From: Phascolarctos cinereus
Lineage: Eukaryota > Chordata > Mammalia > Diprotodontia > Phascolarctidae
Assembly (NCBI RefSeq): GCF_002099425.1
Contig: NW_018343973.1
Location: 3,883,001 to 3,947,000, forward strand
Direction: 5' to 3'
Length of the DNA: 64,000 nucleotides
Shown: positions 21,561 to 32,929 of the stretch, one piece after another
Numbering within the stretch: the stretch's first letter is position 1
Layout of the letters: the number at the start of each line of letters is the position of its first letter
Position numbers and translations under genes: made by a program
Notes under the pieces: model-generated
The model's input: the letters and a program-made list of their open reading frames with translations, nothing else
The model's database searches: none
Told to the model about the DNA's origin: nothing

Positions 21561-22839
21561 ATAGTTTAGACATGTTCATGTGTGTGTGATATTCTAAATA
21601 AAGGGTGCAAGAAATATCCTCAAACACGTAAATTGTTCATTTGGGGTGAATGCTTCCAAATGAAGGATGCTGATCTGCAATGGACAAAAAGGTTGATTTT
21701 AAATTTTATTAAAATTACTAAATTTTAAAATTAAGCATTCAGGGTTTTTTCATGTAAATAAGGTTTAGGCCATTTGCTTTGCACTAACTTAATCATCAGG
21801 ATAATTGAAAAGTAATTTCAAATTAATTAATTATATCTGTTTTCCCAAAAAGCGTATTTCCCAATTTTTAATTATGATTCTAAGTCTTTTGGAAGCCACT
21901 CATTTTCATTACTTGGCTAAAACGCCTGCATTCTAAGAGTCTAAAAAGCTGGGTCATCACTTTCAAAACCACATTGTAAAGGAAAAGTGAACCACAAAAT
22001 GCAAAGTTGCTTTTAAGTTCACAGGGCAGTTTATAAAGGTTACTTGGATACTTAGTGCAAATTGAATCACACAGAAGTCAATACATAAAAAAATATATTA
22101 CCTTTGTTCAATAAGGATGATTTTTCAAGCTTTGCCAATTTGTTTACAAACAGCTTTGCAGAATCAGCAAACCAAGAGCAAAGGTAGATTTATGGAGCCC
22201 TTAATTCAATTTTGAGGGAGAGAGAGATGAATGTGACAGTGCAATCATCCAGTTATCTAAAGAATATTTTGTTTATTTAGCAGAAATTATAGAGAAACTT
22301 TGGCAACAGTTTATTTCAATTATATTCAACTATATAACAACCTTATTCACTTACACAATGCTATGGAAAATATTATTAAAATATTAAAATAAAAAAAGTT
22401 CTTCCTTTGTTTTAAACAAAGCTGTTAAAAAGGCTAATTATAACATTAATACCATATGCTTAAATTCTATCTAGACATGTTAAAAAGCCTGAGTACAATA
22501 GTGTAACAATTGTGAGTACTCAGGAGGAGGCACAACCAGCAATTTGGAGAAGAGAAATGAGCATAGATCAGATTAAAATTCTTTTTTTTTTCTTTCCAAG
22601 CCTCACTCCTCTCTGTCTTCTTCCTCATTTCAGGTTTCTAAAATCCTAGCTCTTTGCCTTTGGACAACACACCACACAGTAAGAAGATAGGATTTTACAT
22701 TGCCATCAGTATTTAAAGTAAAAATAATTCAACTAAGAAAGTATTTAATAAATGCCTTTTTTATATCAAATGCCATGAAACATATTGAGCATACCAAAAC
22801 TCAAATGCTTAGGTGATCTTATGGATGTTAGTGTTTGCT
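21561..22839. other. Repeat-free AT-rich DNA, possible conserved non-coding segment
   Basis: About 1.3 kb without a recognised repeat, unusual in this window. It contains homeodomain-like ttaattaattat, 'gtttacaaacag' and several balanced-composition blocks (21880-22230). No codon pattern is seen. Conservation cannot be tested here; regulatory function is only a guess. Confidence 0.3.
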
Positions 22840-23110
22840 CCAATGATGCAGATCACCATGCATCCATGCCTGCTGATCTTGTTTGACTCTTGTCCATGGC
22901 TTCCTATCTCCCATCAGTTAGTCTCAAGCAGTCCATCCAATGTGCCAGAGGCTTTCCTTTATTTCTCCTAACATCTTGAGTATACCAGTTGATCATTTAA
23001 ACTATTCAAGTGTATATCATTCCATACATTTACCATGTCACCAACTCATCATCTTTTTCCATCATACATTCCCATATTGACATCTTTTATACTTAAAAAT
23101 TCCTCATTTG
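22840..23110 (-). repeat. Possible old LINE fragment of unknown family
   Basis: Weakly similar in order and spacing to 11230-11454 (ccaatgtgccagaggctttc against caacgtgctagggatcttcc; 'catgtcaccaactcatcatc' against 'tttgtgacaagtccattttc'). I do not recognise the family with confidence. Confidence 0.3.
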
Positions 23111-25020
23111 TTTTGTTATAACCTGTTCACATGCACCATGAATTTCCCTACTGCTCTCTATGTTGTCTTCTTCAAAGACTATTGTGTTCCATATCTACAA
23201 GTCATATTAACAACCCTGAAAAAATGTTGGTTTTCAAAAGATGAGCCTTTGTTTTTGAGAGAATTTGAAGCAGTTGGATAATTTCCTTAAGTCAGCATAG
23301 CCCCTTGTCTTCCTCTTGTTAATTCTAGGTCCAACCCATTGGTTATTTGTATTATCTGTCTTGGATAGGAAAGTCTATAGATTATCCATTCAAAAGAATA
23401 TCACAGGAGGGGCAGAGCCAAGATGGTGGAGTAAAAGCAGAGTTTGACCTCTCACCCAAACCCCTCCAAATACCTGTAAAAATGGCTCTAAACAAATGCT
23501 AGAGCAGCAGAACCCACAGAAAGACAGAGTGAAACAAATTTCCAGCCCAAGACAACCTGGATGGTTGATGGGAAAGGTCTGTTGCAATGGGCTGGGAGAG
23601 GAGCGCAGTTCAGTGTAGGCCAAGAAGGCAAAGACTAGGCCTCAGAGGACTGATTCACTAGCAGCTGTAGAGGTTTCCAGACTTCTCAACCCACAAACAC
23701 CAAAGACAACTGAGAACGTCAGTAGGAATGTCTGTTGGACCTCGGTGAGTAAGGAGTGTGGTCAGGCCGTAGTCCTGGCACAGCCCTGGGATGGCAGCTG
23801 CTTCCAGAGCTCTCAGCCCACAGATGGTAGAGGGATCAAGTGGCTGATGAGAGGGGGATTGCAGGGATCTCTTTGCTGGTGCCAGGGCAGGATTCTCTTG
23901 CTTTGCCCATGCTTGGATCTGGGTCACAATCCTGGGTGGCAGTTCTGGGGTAAGAAGGAGCACTGGTGTGGCAGAATTTGTGGTGGTGGTGAAGAGGAAA
24001 TCCTGCTCACTATTCCAAGACAGAAAAGAGCGCTTGTGGTCACTCATAGACCTGTGCCTTTCCTGGCACAGGCCAGGAAAGGAGTAAACACCTTGCCTTT
24101 GATCATACCACCTTGGAAGAACTGATTATTTACAGGTCCCTCGAAGCATCCTTGGTTTGTTGTTGCTGTTGCTGTTGTTACTTTTTTATATATATATAAA
24201 TTTATTTATTTTTAGTTTTCAACATTTACTTCTACAAGATTTTGAATTCCATATTTCACCCCATCTTGCCCCTCCCCCACCCCAAGATGGCATGCATTCT
24301 GAATACCCCTTCCCCTAGTCTGCCGTCCCTTCTATCTCTCCCCCCCTTCTCTTATCCCCTTCCCCTTCTATTTTCTTGTAGGGTGGGATAGATTTCTGTA
24401 CCTCATTTCCTGTATTTCTTATTTCCCAGTTTCATGTGGAAACATTTTTTTTAAGCATGTGTTTTTAAAACTTTGGGTTCCAAATTTTCTCCCTTCCTCC
24501 CACCCCACCCACCCTCATTGAAAAGGCAAGCAAGTCAATGCAGGCCATACATGTGCAGTTATGCAAAACACTTCCATAGTAGACATGTTGTGAAAAACTA
24601 ACTCTATTTCCCTTAATCCTATCCTGCCCCCCATTATTCTATTCTTTCTTTTGACCCTGTCCTTCCTCAGAAGTACTTCCTTCTGATTACCCCTTTCCTA
24701 ATCTGCCCTTCTATCATCCCCCTGCTCTCTTGTCCTCTTCCTCCCCTATTTTCCTGTAGGGTAAGACAGATTTCCATACCCAATTGAGTGTATATGTTAT
24801 TCCCTCCTTAAGCCAAATCGTATGAGAATAAGATTTCCTCATTTCCTCTCACCTTCCCCTGTTTCCCCTCCACTGTAAGAACCTTTTCTTGTCTGTTTTG
24901 TGCAAGATAATGTACCGCGTTCTACCTCTCCCATTCTCCTTCTCCTAGTATAATCCCCTCTCACCCCTTAATTTTATTCTCCAGATATCACCCCTTCATC
25001 TTCAACTCACCCTGTGCCCT

Positions 25021-25069
25021 CTATCTATCTATCTAGCTAGCTAGCTATCATCTATCTATCTATCTATAC
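25021..25069. repeat. (CTAT)n/(CTAG)n microsatellite in element B
   Basis: Tetranucleotide tract in the 3' region of B. The matching place in element A (28411-28450) instead holds a (CA)n tract. Confidence 0.9.
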
Positions 25070-25191
25070 AATTTTTCCCCTCCCACTACCCTAATACTGA
25101 CAAAGGTCTCATGAGTTATAAATATCATCTTTCCATGCAGGAATGTAAACAGTTCAGCCTTAATAAGTCTCTTATGATTTCTCTTTCCTGT

Positions 25192-26242
25192 TTACCTCTT
25201 CATGTTCCACTTGAGTCTTGTATTCAGCTTTGGTCTTTTCATCAAGAATGCTTGAAAGTCCTCTATTTCTCTGAATGACCATTTTCCCCCCTGAAGGATT
25301 ATACTCAGTTTTGCTGGGTAGGTGATTCTTGGTTGTAATCCTATCTCTTTGCCCTCTGGAATATTATATTCCATGCCCTCCGGTCCCTTAATGTAGAAGC
25401 TGCTAAATCTTGTGTTATCCTGATTGTGTTTCCACCATACTTGAATTGTTTCTTTCTGGCTGCTTGCAATATTTTCTCCTTGACCTGGGAACTCTGGAAT
25501 TTGGCTACAATATTCCTAGGAGTTTTCCTTTGGGGATCTCTTTCAGGAGGAGATAGTGGATTCTTTCAATTTCTATTTTGCCCTCTGGTTCTAAAATATC
25601 AGGGCAGTTTTCCTTGATAATTTCTTGAAAGATGATGTCTAGGCTCTTTTTTTGATCATGGCTTTCAGATAGTCCAATAATTTTTAAATTCTCTCTCCTG
25701 GATCTATTTTCCAGGTCAGTTGTTTTTCCAATGAGATATTTCACATTGTTTTCTAATTTTTCATTCTTTTGGATTTGTTCTACTGTGTCATGATTTCTCA
25801 TAAAGTCACTATCTTCCAATTGCTCTATTCTAATTTTTAAGGAAGTATTTTCTTCAGTAAGCTTTTGGACTTCCTTTTCCATTTGGCCAATTTTTCTTTT
25901 TAGGGCATTCTTCTCCTCATTGGCTTTTTGGACCTCTTTTGCCATTTGGGTTAGGCTTTTTTTAAGGTGTTATTTTCTTCAGTATTTTTTGGGTCTCCTT
26001 TAGCAAGCTGTTGACTTGTTTTTCATGATTTTTTCACTTTCATTTCTCTTCCCAGTTTTTCCTCTACTTCTCTTACTTGCTTCTCAAAATCCCTTTTGAG
26101 CTCTCCAAACTGGATTCATATTTTTCTTGGAGGCTTTGGATGTGGGAGCTTTGACTTTGTTGTCTTCTGGTTGTATGTTTTGATCTTCTTTGTCACCAAA
26201 GTAAGATAATATAGTCTGACTCTTTTTGCAAGGTTTGCTCAT
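25192..26242 (-). pseudogene. L1 ORF1 remnant of element B
   Basis: Starts MSKPCKKSQTILSYFGDKED at 26242 and is read right to left. An intact coiled-coil-to-RRM section lies at 25505-25945 (KANEEKNALKRKIGQMEKEV, DLENRSRRENLKIIGLSESH, IIFQEIIKENCPDILEPEGK), and the C-terminal end is at 25192-25374 (GLQPRITYPAKLSIILQGGK). Frameshifts lie between these parts, near 26050-26110 and near 25380-25510. Better preserved than A's ORF1, in line with B being younger. Confidence 0.85.
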
Positions 26243-26930
26243 GATCCCAGCCAACTACTTGAGTTTTAAACTCTTTGTTAAGGTAAAAGTCTGCTTCCAA
26301 TGTGGAGAATGTACTGTCCCAAGCTTCAGGGGTTTGTATAGCTGTTTTCAGAGATACTTGTAGGGACCTGTAAATTTTCAGTTCTTCCAAGGTGGTATGA
26401 TAAGATTCGAGGTGTTTACTCTTTTCCTGGCCTGTGCTCTGGTTTTTGAGTGACCGGGCACAAGCAGTCTTTTCTGTCTCAGAACTGCGAGGAAGGTTTC
26501 CTCTCACTGCGCCAGCACTCCTCCTCACCCCAGAGACTGCCACCCAGAACTGTGATCCAGATCCAAGCATAGGCAAAGCAAGAGATTCCTGCCTCAGCAC
26601 CAGGAAAGAGATCCCTGCAATCCACCTGTGATCAGCCACTTGATTCCCCCTCAGTGTGTGGGCAGGAAGCTCAGGACACAGCCACCGCCCCGGCACTCTG
26701 CGCTCTATGCTCTGGAACTGGCTCTGACCTAGCTCTTTTCTCACTGCAAAAACAGACTTTTCCCACTGACCTTCTAAGTTGTCTTTGGTGTTCGTGGGTT
26801 GAGAGGTCTGGAAGCCCACAGCTGCCTGTGATTCAGTCCTCTGAGGCCTGCTCCAGGTTCGCTGCGGCCTGAGTGCCCACTCCGAATGGCATTCCTCTCC
26901 CCACCCGGCTCGATATGCCTTTCTGATCAA
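26193..26930 (-). other. 245-codon sense frame across the 5' UTR of element B
   Basis: An open frame upstream of, and overlapping out of phase with, the ORF1 start (26242). It reads through the GC-rich 5' UTR (rich in S, Q, E, R). The same frame can be followed in element A ('GISLLVPGQDSLALPMLG' near 23870-23930) but is interrupted there by stops. It may simply be open by base composition. No known domain is seen, and I do not call it a gene. Confidence 0.35.
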
Positions 26931-27209
26931 CCATCCAGGCTGTCTTGGGCTGGAAATTTGTTTTACTCTGTCTTTTTGTGGGTTTTGCTGCTTTAGAATT
27001 TGTTTAGAGCCATTTTTGTGGGTATTTGGAAGTGTTTGGGGGAGAGCTCAAGCAAGTCACTGCTTTCACGCTGCCATCTTGGCTCTGCCTAGAAGCATCT
27101 TTGAAAACAGCTATACAAAGCCCCTGAAGCTTGGGAGAGTACATCCTCCACACTGGAAGCAGAGCCTACCTTAATAAAGATTTTAAAAGTCAAGTAATTG
27201 GCTGGGAAC

Positions 27210-28310
27210 ATGAGCAAGCAGTGCAAAAAAACTCGTACTACAGAATCTTACTTTGGTGACAAAGAAGATCAAAACACACAACCAGAAAAAGACAACAAAG
27301 TTCAAGCTCCTACATCCAAAGCCTCCAAGAAAAAATTGAATTGGTCCCAGGCCATGGAAGACCTCAAAAAGGATTTTGAAAAGCAAATAAGAGAAGTAGA
27401 GGAAAAATTGTGAAGAAAAATGAGTGATGCAAGAAAATCATGAAAAACAAGTCAACAGCTTGCTAAAGGAGACCCAAAAAATATTGAAGAAAATAAGACC
27501 TTAAAAATAGACCAACTGAAATGGCAAAAGAGGTCCAAAAAGCCAATGAGGAGAAAAAATGCCTTAAAGAGCAGAATTGGCCAAATAGAGGAGGAGTTCC
27601 AAAAGCTCACTGAGGAAAATAATTCCTTAAAAATTAAAATGGAGCAAATGGAAGCTAATGACTCTATGAGAAATCAAGAAATTATAAAACAAAACCAAAA
27701 GAATGAAAAAAAATAGAAAACAATGTAAAATATCTCATTGGAAAGGCAACTGACCTAGAAAATAGATCCAGGAGAGATAATTTAAAAATTATTGGATTAC
27801 CTGAAAACCATGATAAAAAAAAAAGAGCCTAGACATGATCTTTCAAGAAATTATCAAGGAAAACTGCCCTTACAGTCTAGAACCAAAGGGTAAAATAGAA
27901 ATGGAAAGAATTGACCAATCACCTCCTCAAGGAGATCCCCAAAGGAAAACTCCTAGGAATATTATAGACAAATTTCAGAGTTCCCAGGTCAAGGAGAAAA
28001 TATTGCAAGCAGCCAGAAAGAAACAATTCAAGTATTATAGAAACACAATCAGGATAACAGAAGATTTAGCAGCTTTTACATTAAGAGATTGGAGGGCTTG
28101 GAATACGATATCCCAGAGATCAAAGGAACTAGGATTAAAACCAAGAATCATCTGCCCAACAAAACTCAGTGTAATCAATGAGGGGAAAATTGATATTCAG
28201 TGATGGAGAGGAATTTAATGCATTCTTGAGAAGCCAGAGCTAAATAGAAAAATTGACTTTCAAATACACGACTGAAGAGAAGCATGAAGAGGTAAACAGG
28301 AAAGAGAAAT
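27210..28310 (+). pseudogene. L1 ORF1 remnant of element A
   Basis: ORF1 encodes the RNA-binding chaperone p40 of L1. The frame starts MSKQCKKTRTTESYFGDKED, followed by a lysine/glutamate-rich coiled-coil region (about residues 50-190), the RRM segment ('DLENRSRRDNLKIIGLPEN' is readable in pieces near 27750-27815) and a C-terminal domain (27835-28203, including IIDKFQSSQVKEKILQAARK and RITEDLAAFTLRDW). Several frameshifts and stops break it, for example the stop after 27413 and the A runs near 27710 and 27815. No longer functional. Confidence 0.85.
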
Positions 28311-28410
28311 CATTAGAGACTATTAAAGTTGAGCTGTTTACATTCCTATGTGGGAAGATGATATTTGTAACTCATGAGACCTTTCTCATTATTAGGTTAG
28401 TAGGAGGGAA

Positions 28411-28418
28411 TACACACT

Positions 28419-28450
<32 letters not shown>
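28411..28450. repeat. (CA)n microsatellite in element A
   Basis: CA run between 'gggaatacacact' and 'gagggcacagggtgagttga', at the place where B has CTAT repeats. Confidence 0.9.
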
Positions 28451-28930
28451 GAGGGCACAGGGTGAGTTGAATATAAAGGGATGATGTATAAAATAGAAAA
28501 TTAAGGGGTGAGAGAGGATTATACTGGGAGAAGGAGAAAGGGAGAAGTAGAATGGGGTAAATTATCTCACAAAAAACACATAAGAAAAAACTTTTACAGT
28601 GGAGGGGAGGTGGGGGGAGGTGACAGAGAATGAGTGAATCTAACTCTCATTGGATTTGGCTTAAGGGGGGAATGACATATATACTCAATTGGGTATGAAA
28701 ATCTATTTTACCCTACAGGAAAATAGGGAGGAAGGGCATAAGAGAGGAGTGGATGATAGAAATGAGGGCAGACTCGGGGAGGGAGTAATCAGAAACAAAC
28801 ACTTTCAAGGAAGGACAGGGTCAAAGGAGGGAATATAATAAATTGGGGGGGACAGGATGGGATGAAGGGAAATATAGCTAGTTTTTTCACAACATGACTA
28901 TTATGGAAGTGCTTTGCATGACTACACATG

Positions 28931-28978
28931 TTTATATACATATACATATATACACACATACATACATACATACATACA
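28931..28978. repeat. (TATACA)/(CATA)n microsatellite
   Basis: TATACA- and CATA-type repeats in the 3' region of element A. Confidence 0.9.
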
Positions 28979-29324
28979 AGTTGCTTGCTTTCTCAATGAG
29001 GGTGAGTGGGGAGAGTGGAAGGGAGAATTTGGAACCCAAAGTTTTGAAAACAAATGTTAAAAATTGCTTTTGTATGCAACTGGGAAATAAAATATACATG
29101 CAATATAAATCTATCTTGCTCTACAAGAAAATAGAAGAGGAAAGGGATAAGAGAAGGGGGGGTGATAAAAGGGAGAGCAGAATGGGGGAAGGGATATCCA
29201 GAATGGACACTGTCTTGGGGTGGGGAGAGGGGAAAGATAGGGAGAAAATTTGGAATTCAAAATCTTGTGGAAGTGAAATGTTAAAAAACTGAAAATAAAT
29301 TAATTAATAAAAAAACAATATCAC

Positions 29325-29684
29325 TACCCAGGCAATTGACATTATTCACTCACTTAGTTTTTCCTGTGTGAATGATTAGGCAGAATTCTTTTAAATTATT
29401 ATACATCTGTTCCAGGAAACTGTTATTTTTCATGATTCCATGCAACCATCATCTTATATATGAATAAAAGAGTCTGGAGGACTTTACCATCTAGAGGGAA
29501 TACTCTTCAACTTGGCATTTTCAGTAGATTTCCACCATTACATTGGCAAATATTGTTGCCTTAATTTATACTTAGCCTGATTTTTATGCAATTATATTTA
29601 TGCAGTGGGGATACAAAGAGAAGAGAGAAACAGACAGACAGACTAATTGATTGACAGATAGACACAGAAGGAAAATAATGGAGA
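29325..29684. other. Unique DNA, nothing recognised
   Basis: AT-rich flank of element A with a short GACA repeat near 29630. No repeat family or exon recognised. Confidence 0.4.
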
Positions 29685-29862
29685 TTCACATTTTTATAGC
29701 ATTTTAAGGTTTACACAAATTATTTTCATCAAGTTGCAAAGAAGAAAACTTTGAGAGAGATGAAGTGATGTGCTTTTGCTTATATTTGTAATCAGTTATT
29801 AGTGCCAATATTCAAACAGAAGTCTTCTGACTATAAGTCCAAAGCTCCTTCCGTTACCCTTA
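29685..29862 (-). repeat. MIR SINE, diverged
   Basis: Reverse MIR pieces: 'cacatttttatagcatttta', 'aattattttcatcaagttgc', 'gagagagatgaagtgatgtg', 'agaagtcttctgactataag'. Confidence 0.6.
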
Positions 29863-31145
29863 TTATCTTATTTTAGTGTACGTTAGATTCAAGTTACCCA
29901 AAGTAGAATAATTCAATTTTTCTAAGACAGAGACCAAAAGCCTTATTGAATAAAATCACTATATGTGGGTTCTTTCAGTATCCCATGAATAAGAAGTATC
30001 CAGAGACAAGATTATAGTGAGATGGAATAAAGCTACAAATGTCCTAGCAACTATGGGAAGGCACCATGCTGGTAGTGTCTTAAGCTTCCTTTCTTCCAAA
30101 TAATATGGAATACTTTCTTGAATCTCCAGTGTATTTAAAGCTTTAATACTTTCATTTGGGCAAGATTATGAATGACAGATGACAATGAATGATTTTTCAA
30201 TCAAATTCCACTGGCATTTTGGGGAAGAGGAAAGGTTTTCTCTCAAGCATACTGGCCAAATACAAATATATCCTCTCCTATGAATTCTCTAGCATTAATC
30301 TGACTTGTTATTCTTGTTCTATTCTGAGCTTAAATGCTTCTGTCAAAAAGGCACCCCCAAGCCACTGATGGATAATTTGCTACAGGCATGGGCAATGTCA
30401 TTCTTTAATTCTATCAAAGCCACAAGTTATTCTAGGTAAAAAAAAAAAACAACAACCAAAAAACAAAACAGTAATTGAGTAGTAATTCTTAAAAAAGAAT
30501 TGTTAAAGATGTAGAGCTTGTATTTTAAACCCATCCTTGTATACCAATAAATAAATAATAAATTTATAATAAATAATGGTAATGATAATAAACAATAATA
30601 AATAAATAGACTCATTCATGTATACCAGGTGTCAGGCATACCTGAATTTTCAGCCAACATACAGTTGTTTACTTCAGATAGAATGTGATAGTTTGGTGCT
30701 CTTTCTAAATGAATCAGAAAAAGACCTCGGCTGATTTCTCTATGTGAATTTTCTCTTCTTATTCAACAACATATTCTATCCTATAAAAGGAGGATGGTCT
30801 GAATTCGACTGAAATCTGAAGATTATTCTGTATCATTTCAATAGAATGGTATCTCGATATCTCATTGAAACTCATTGAAAAAGTATCTCACAAAAGGTCA
30901 TTGAAAGAACAAAAAAAACTTAAAAGGACAAAATAGCTCTATGAGGAGACTCAGCTAATAATTTAACCACCATTATGCATACATGGAAACAAACACACAC
31001 AAAAACACATACATATACATGAGAAAAAGAGACAGAGAAAATGGAGACACAGAGATCATATCTACCAAGTATCCAAGTATCACAAGGGCCAAATGACAAC
31101 ATTTCTACTTGGAAAGTATTTTCCCGAGAAGAGAAAATTTTATAT
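29863..31145. other. Unique DNA with AT-rich simple repeats
   Basis: No gene seen. Holds an A-rich tract at 30438-30470 and an (AATA)n-type tract at 30547-30609 that also creates the 62-codon minus frame. Confidence 0.5.
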
Positions 31146-31235
31146 AGATGTGTGTGTGTGTGTGTACACATATATAAATATATGTATGCATGCATGTATA
31201 CATGTATATGGTTACATATATATATATATGTATAT
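31146..31235. repeat. TG/TA-rich microsatellite cluster
   Basis: (TG)n at 31147-31163, then TATG, CATG and (TA)n to 31235. The 117-codon minus frame and three plus frames here are translations of the repeat, not genes. Confidence 0.85.
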
Positions 31236-31682
31236 TTTTTTCCTATCAAAAGGCAAACTGGCAGCGCCAACAATTTAGTTTTAATAACAAAAATGTTTCA
31301 CACAGCCTAGGCTCTGATAACAAAGTGTTTTGGCTTGTCAGATGCCTGCCTTTCATCATAGTGAAAATATGAAAATGATTTCAGCTTGAAATATCACAAT
31401 TTGGGAGCAGTTTTTATGTGCAAATCTACTAAATATGTAATTTTTACCAGATTCTCTAAGTGGGGTCATTTTTCTCCTCACACACTTACAAATCTTCAAA
31501 AGATATAATCTTTTGGCAATGCTTTAAGCTCTTTCTCATTCTGCCCATCTGTTATACTATTTATATATCGCATTAGAAATAACACAGTCCTCTTGAACTT
31601 CTACTGTGGACTTCTCAAGCTCCCCACATCTCAGTATTATCAAATTACTACCACGGGAGTCAGGTTGAGTTAGGGGCAGAGC
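31236..31682. other. Unique DNA, nothing recognised
   Basis: No recognised feature. Confidence 0.4.
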
Positions 31683-31935
31683 AGAGAACAGGAGTTTAGA
31701 GCCAGAGGACCTGAGTTTGGATTAAAGAATCATTAGCTTCTAGAATTGCAAGGAACAATAGAGGTTATTGAGTCCAACTTTTGCCTGAGCAGGAACCTCC
31801 TTTATAACATTCTGAGAAGTGACTATCAACCATTCATTTGAACACCTCCAATTCTAAGCAAGTCACTATCTCCCAATGCAAGCCATAATTCTTTTGTGCA
31901 GATCTCTTCATCAGAAAGTTGTTTTTCCTCATGTT
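31683..31935 (-). repeat. SINE fragment and L3/CR1 LINE, first part
   Basis: Bases 31683-31728 ('ttagagccagaggacctgag') are a plus-strand SINE scrap. From 31730 there is reverse L3: 'gaggttattgagtccaactt', 'gaagtgactatcaaccattc', 'ttgaacacctccaattctaa', 'cagaaagttgtttttcctca'. The next L3 section appears at 33122, so this may be one L3 split by about 1.2 kb of later DNA. Confidence 0.6.
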
Positions 31936-31989
31936 TCACAATTCATATGAAATTCATATTCTCCGTTTCTCTTTCTCTGTTTCTCTCCT

Positions 31990-32790
31990 CCCTCCTTTTC
32001 ACACACATATGGGTGAGAGGATTTTTGGGTATGTATGGGTATATGTGCATGTGTACATACCTGTAGTATATATGGGTGCATGTATATTCAAAGGCAGTGT
32101 GGTGTCCTGGGAAGAACCAGTCTAAAAGCCAGGAAAACATAGGATCAAATCCTGCCTCTGACATATACCTATAGAGCAATCCTGAGCAAATTGCTTTATG
32201 TCCTAAGTGCTCTAGGAAAAGCTCTATGACTGAGTCGCAGATAAGGTGACAACTGGCATTGCAAGGATTTCTGTCCCCAGGAATTCCCTGTACCAATGAC
32301 ATCACAAGTCCAAACCATAAAAATATGCATGTATGTATTATTTGTGTATATGTGTGTATGTACACACATGTATGTACATGCATGTATATAAACATATGTG
32401 AGTGTATACAAACAGGCATGTGTTTATGTATGTGTATATGTATATACATGACAATGAAATTAGAGGTCTAGTCCATAACAGTATGCATGTATGCATGTGT
32501 GAGTATGAATATATGTACATGCATGCATATAAATGTAGAACCACATACCAATACACAGGTGTATATACACACATATATATGTATATATGTATACATACAT
32601 ACATATGTGTGTACATATTCATGTGTGTTGAAAGCACAATTCATTCCATAACCATATGCATGTTTGCATGTGTGGTGTACATATACACACATGTACATGT
32701 ACCATTACATGCATATGCATGCTCACTGCACATGTGCATATACACATACATTAGTACGTGTCTGTATACACACAGATATGGTTGCTCATT
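31990..32790. repeat. TATG/CATG/TG-rich low-complexity block with SINE inside
   Basis: Alternating purine-pyrimidine TATG, TACATG and TGTG tracts occupy 32025-32090 and 32325-32790 on both sides of a SINE at 32094-32315. The several 70-168 codon frames on both strands with M/Y/C/H/T/I-rich content are artefacts of this sequence. Confidence 0.8.
32094..32315 (+). mobile_element. MIR-like SINE with a 'gacatcacaag' tail
   Basis: tRNA-like head 'ggcagtgtggtgtcctggga', B-box-like 'ggatcaaatcctgcctctga', middle 'agcaaattgctttatgtcct', then a tail not found in MIR: 'gcagataaggtgacaactgg', 'ccccaggaattccctgtacc', 'aatgacatcacaagtcc'. Matching copies lie at 46758-46975 (+) and 33436-33642 (-). Confidence 0.7.
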
Positions 32791-32929
32791 GCTTTCTGTA
32801 AACTAACTGAATGAATATTACTACTGCTTCTAGAAAGGGGACTTCAACTGATTACCTTTTCCTTTTACCATTCTGATACTTCTCAGACTAAAACAGTCTT
32901 CCATGGCTAACTCTCCTTTATTTGTATAG

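Larger units (their letters stand above)
24155..27090 (-). mobile_element. ORF1-only L1 (HAL1-like) element B, nested in A
   Basis: A minus-strand element of about 2936 bp. Its 5' end is at 27090 (reverse of 'gccatcttggctctgcct') and its 3' end near 24155, with a CAA-type tail (seen as TTG/CTG repeats at 24155-24180). Structure matches A: GC-rich 5' UTR (26243-27090), ORF1 (about 25192-26242), purine-rich 3' region (pyrimidine-rich on plus), no ORF2. It is flanked by cgaagcatccttg (24142-24154) and agaagcatctttg (27091-27103), 11 of 13 identical, which lie inside A's 5' UTR. B is therefore younger than A. Two elements with the same ORF2-less layout and length argue for a real subfamily, not chance deletions. 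Confidence 0.85.
23405..29311 (+). mobile_element. ORF1-only L1 (HAL1-like) element A, host of nested element B
   Basis: Element A spans 23405-24154 and 27104-29311, about 2958 bp once B is removed. It begins 'aggggcagagccaagatgg', the typical L1 5' end, has a GC-rich 5' UTR, ORF1 from ATG at 27210 to about 28300, then a purine-rich 3' region ending in 'aataaattaattaata' and an A tail. ORF2 is entirely missing. Target-site duplication: aaaagaatatcac (23392-23404) against aaaacaatatcac (29312-29324), 12 of 13 identical. ORF1 is broken into several frames. The complete ends and lack of ORF2 match the half-L1 (HAL1) design known from mammals, probably moved by L1 enzymes in trans. Confidence 0.85.

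Noticed and set aside
23658-24125. 126-codon plus and 129-codon minus frames
   Set aside because: Both lie in the GC-rich 5' UTR of L1 element A, overlap each other on opposite strands, and match no protein. The L1 sense frame used in element B is a third phase.
31943-32806. Frames of 70-168 codons rich in M, Y, I, C, H and T
   Set aside because: They come from TATG/CATG/TGTG repeats and are open on both strands in several phases.
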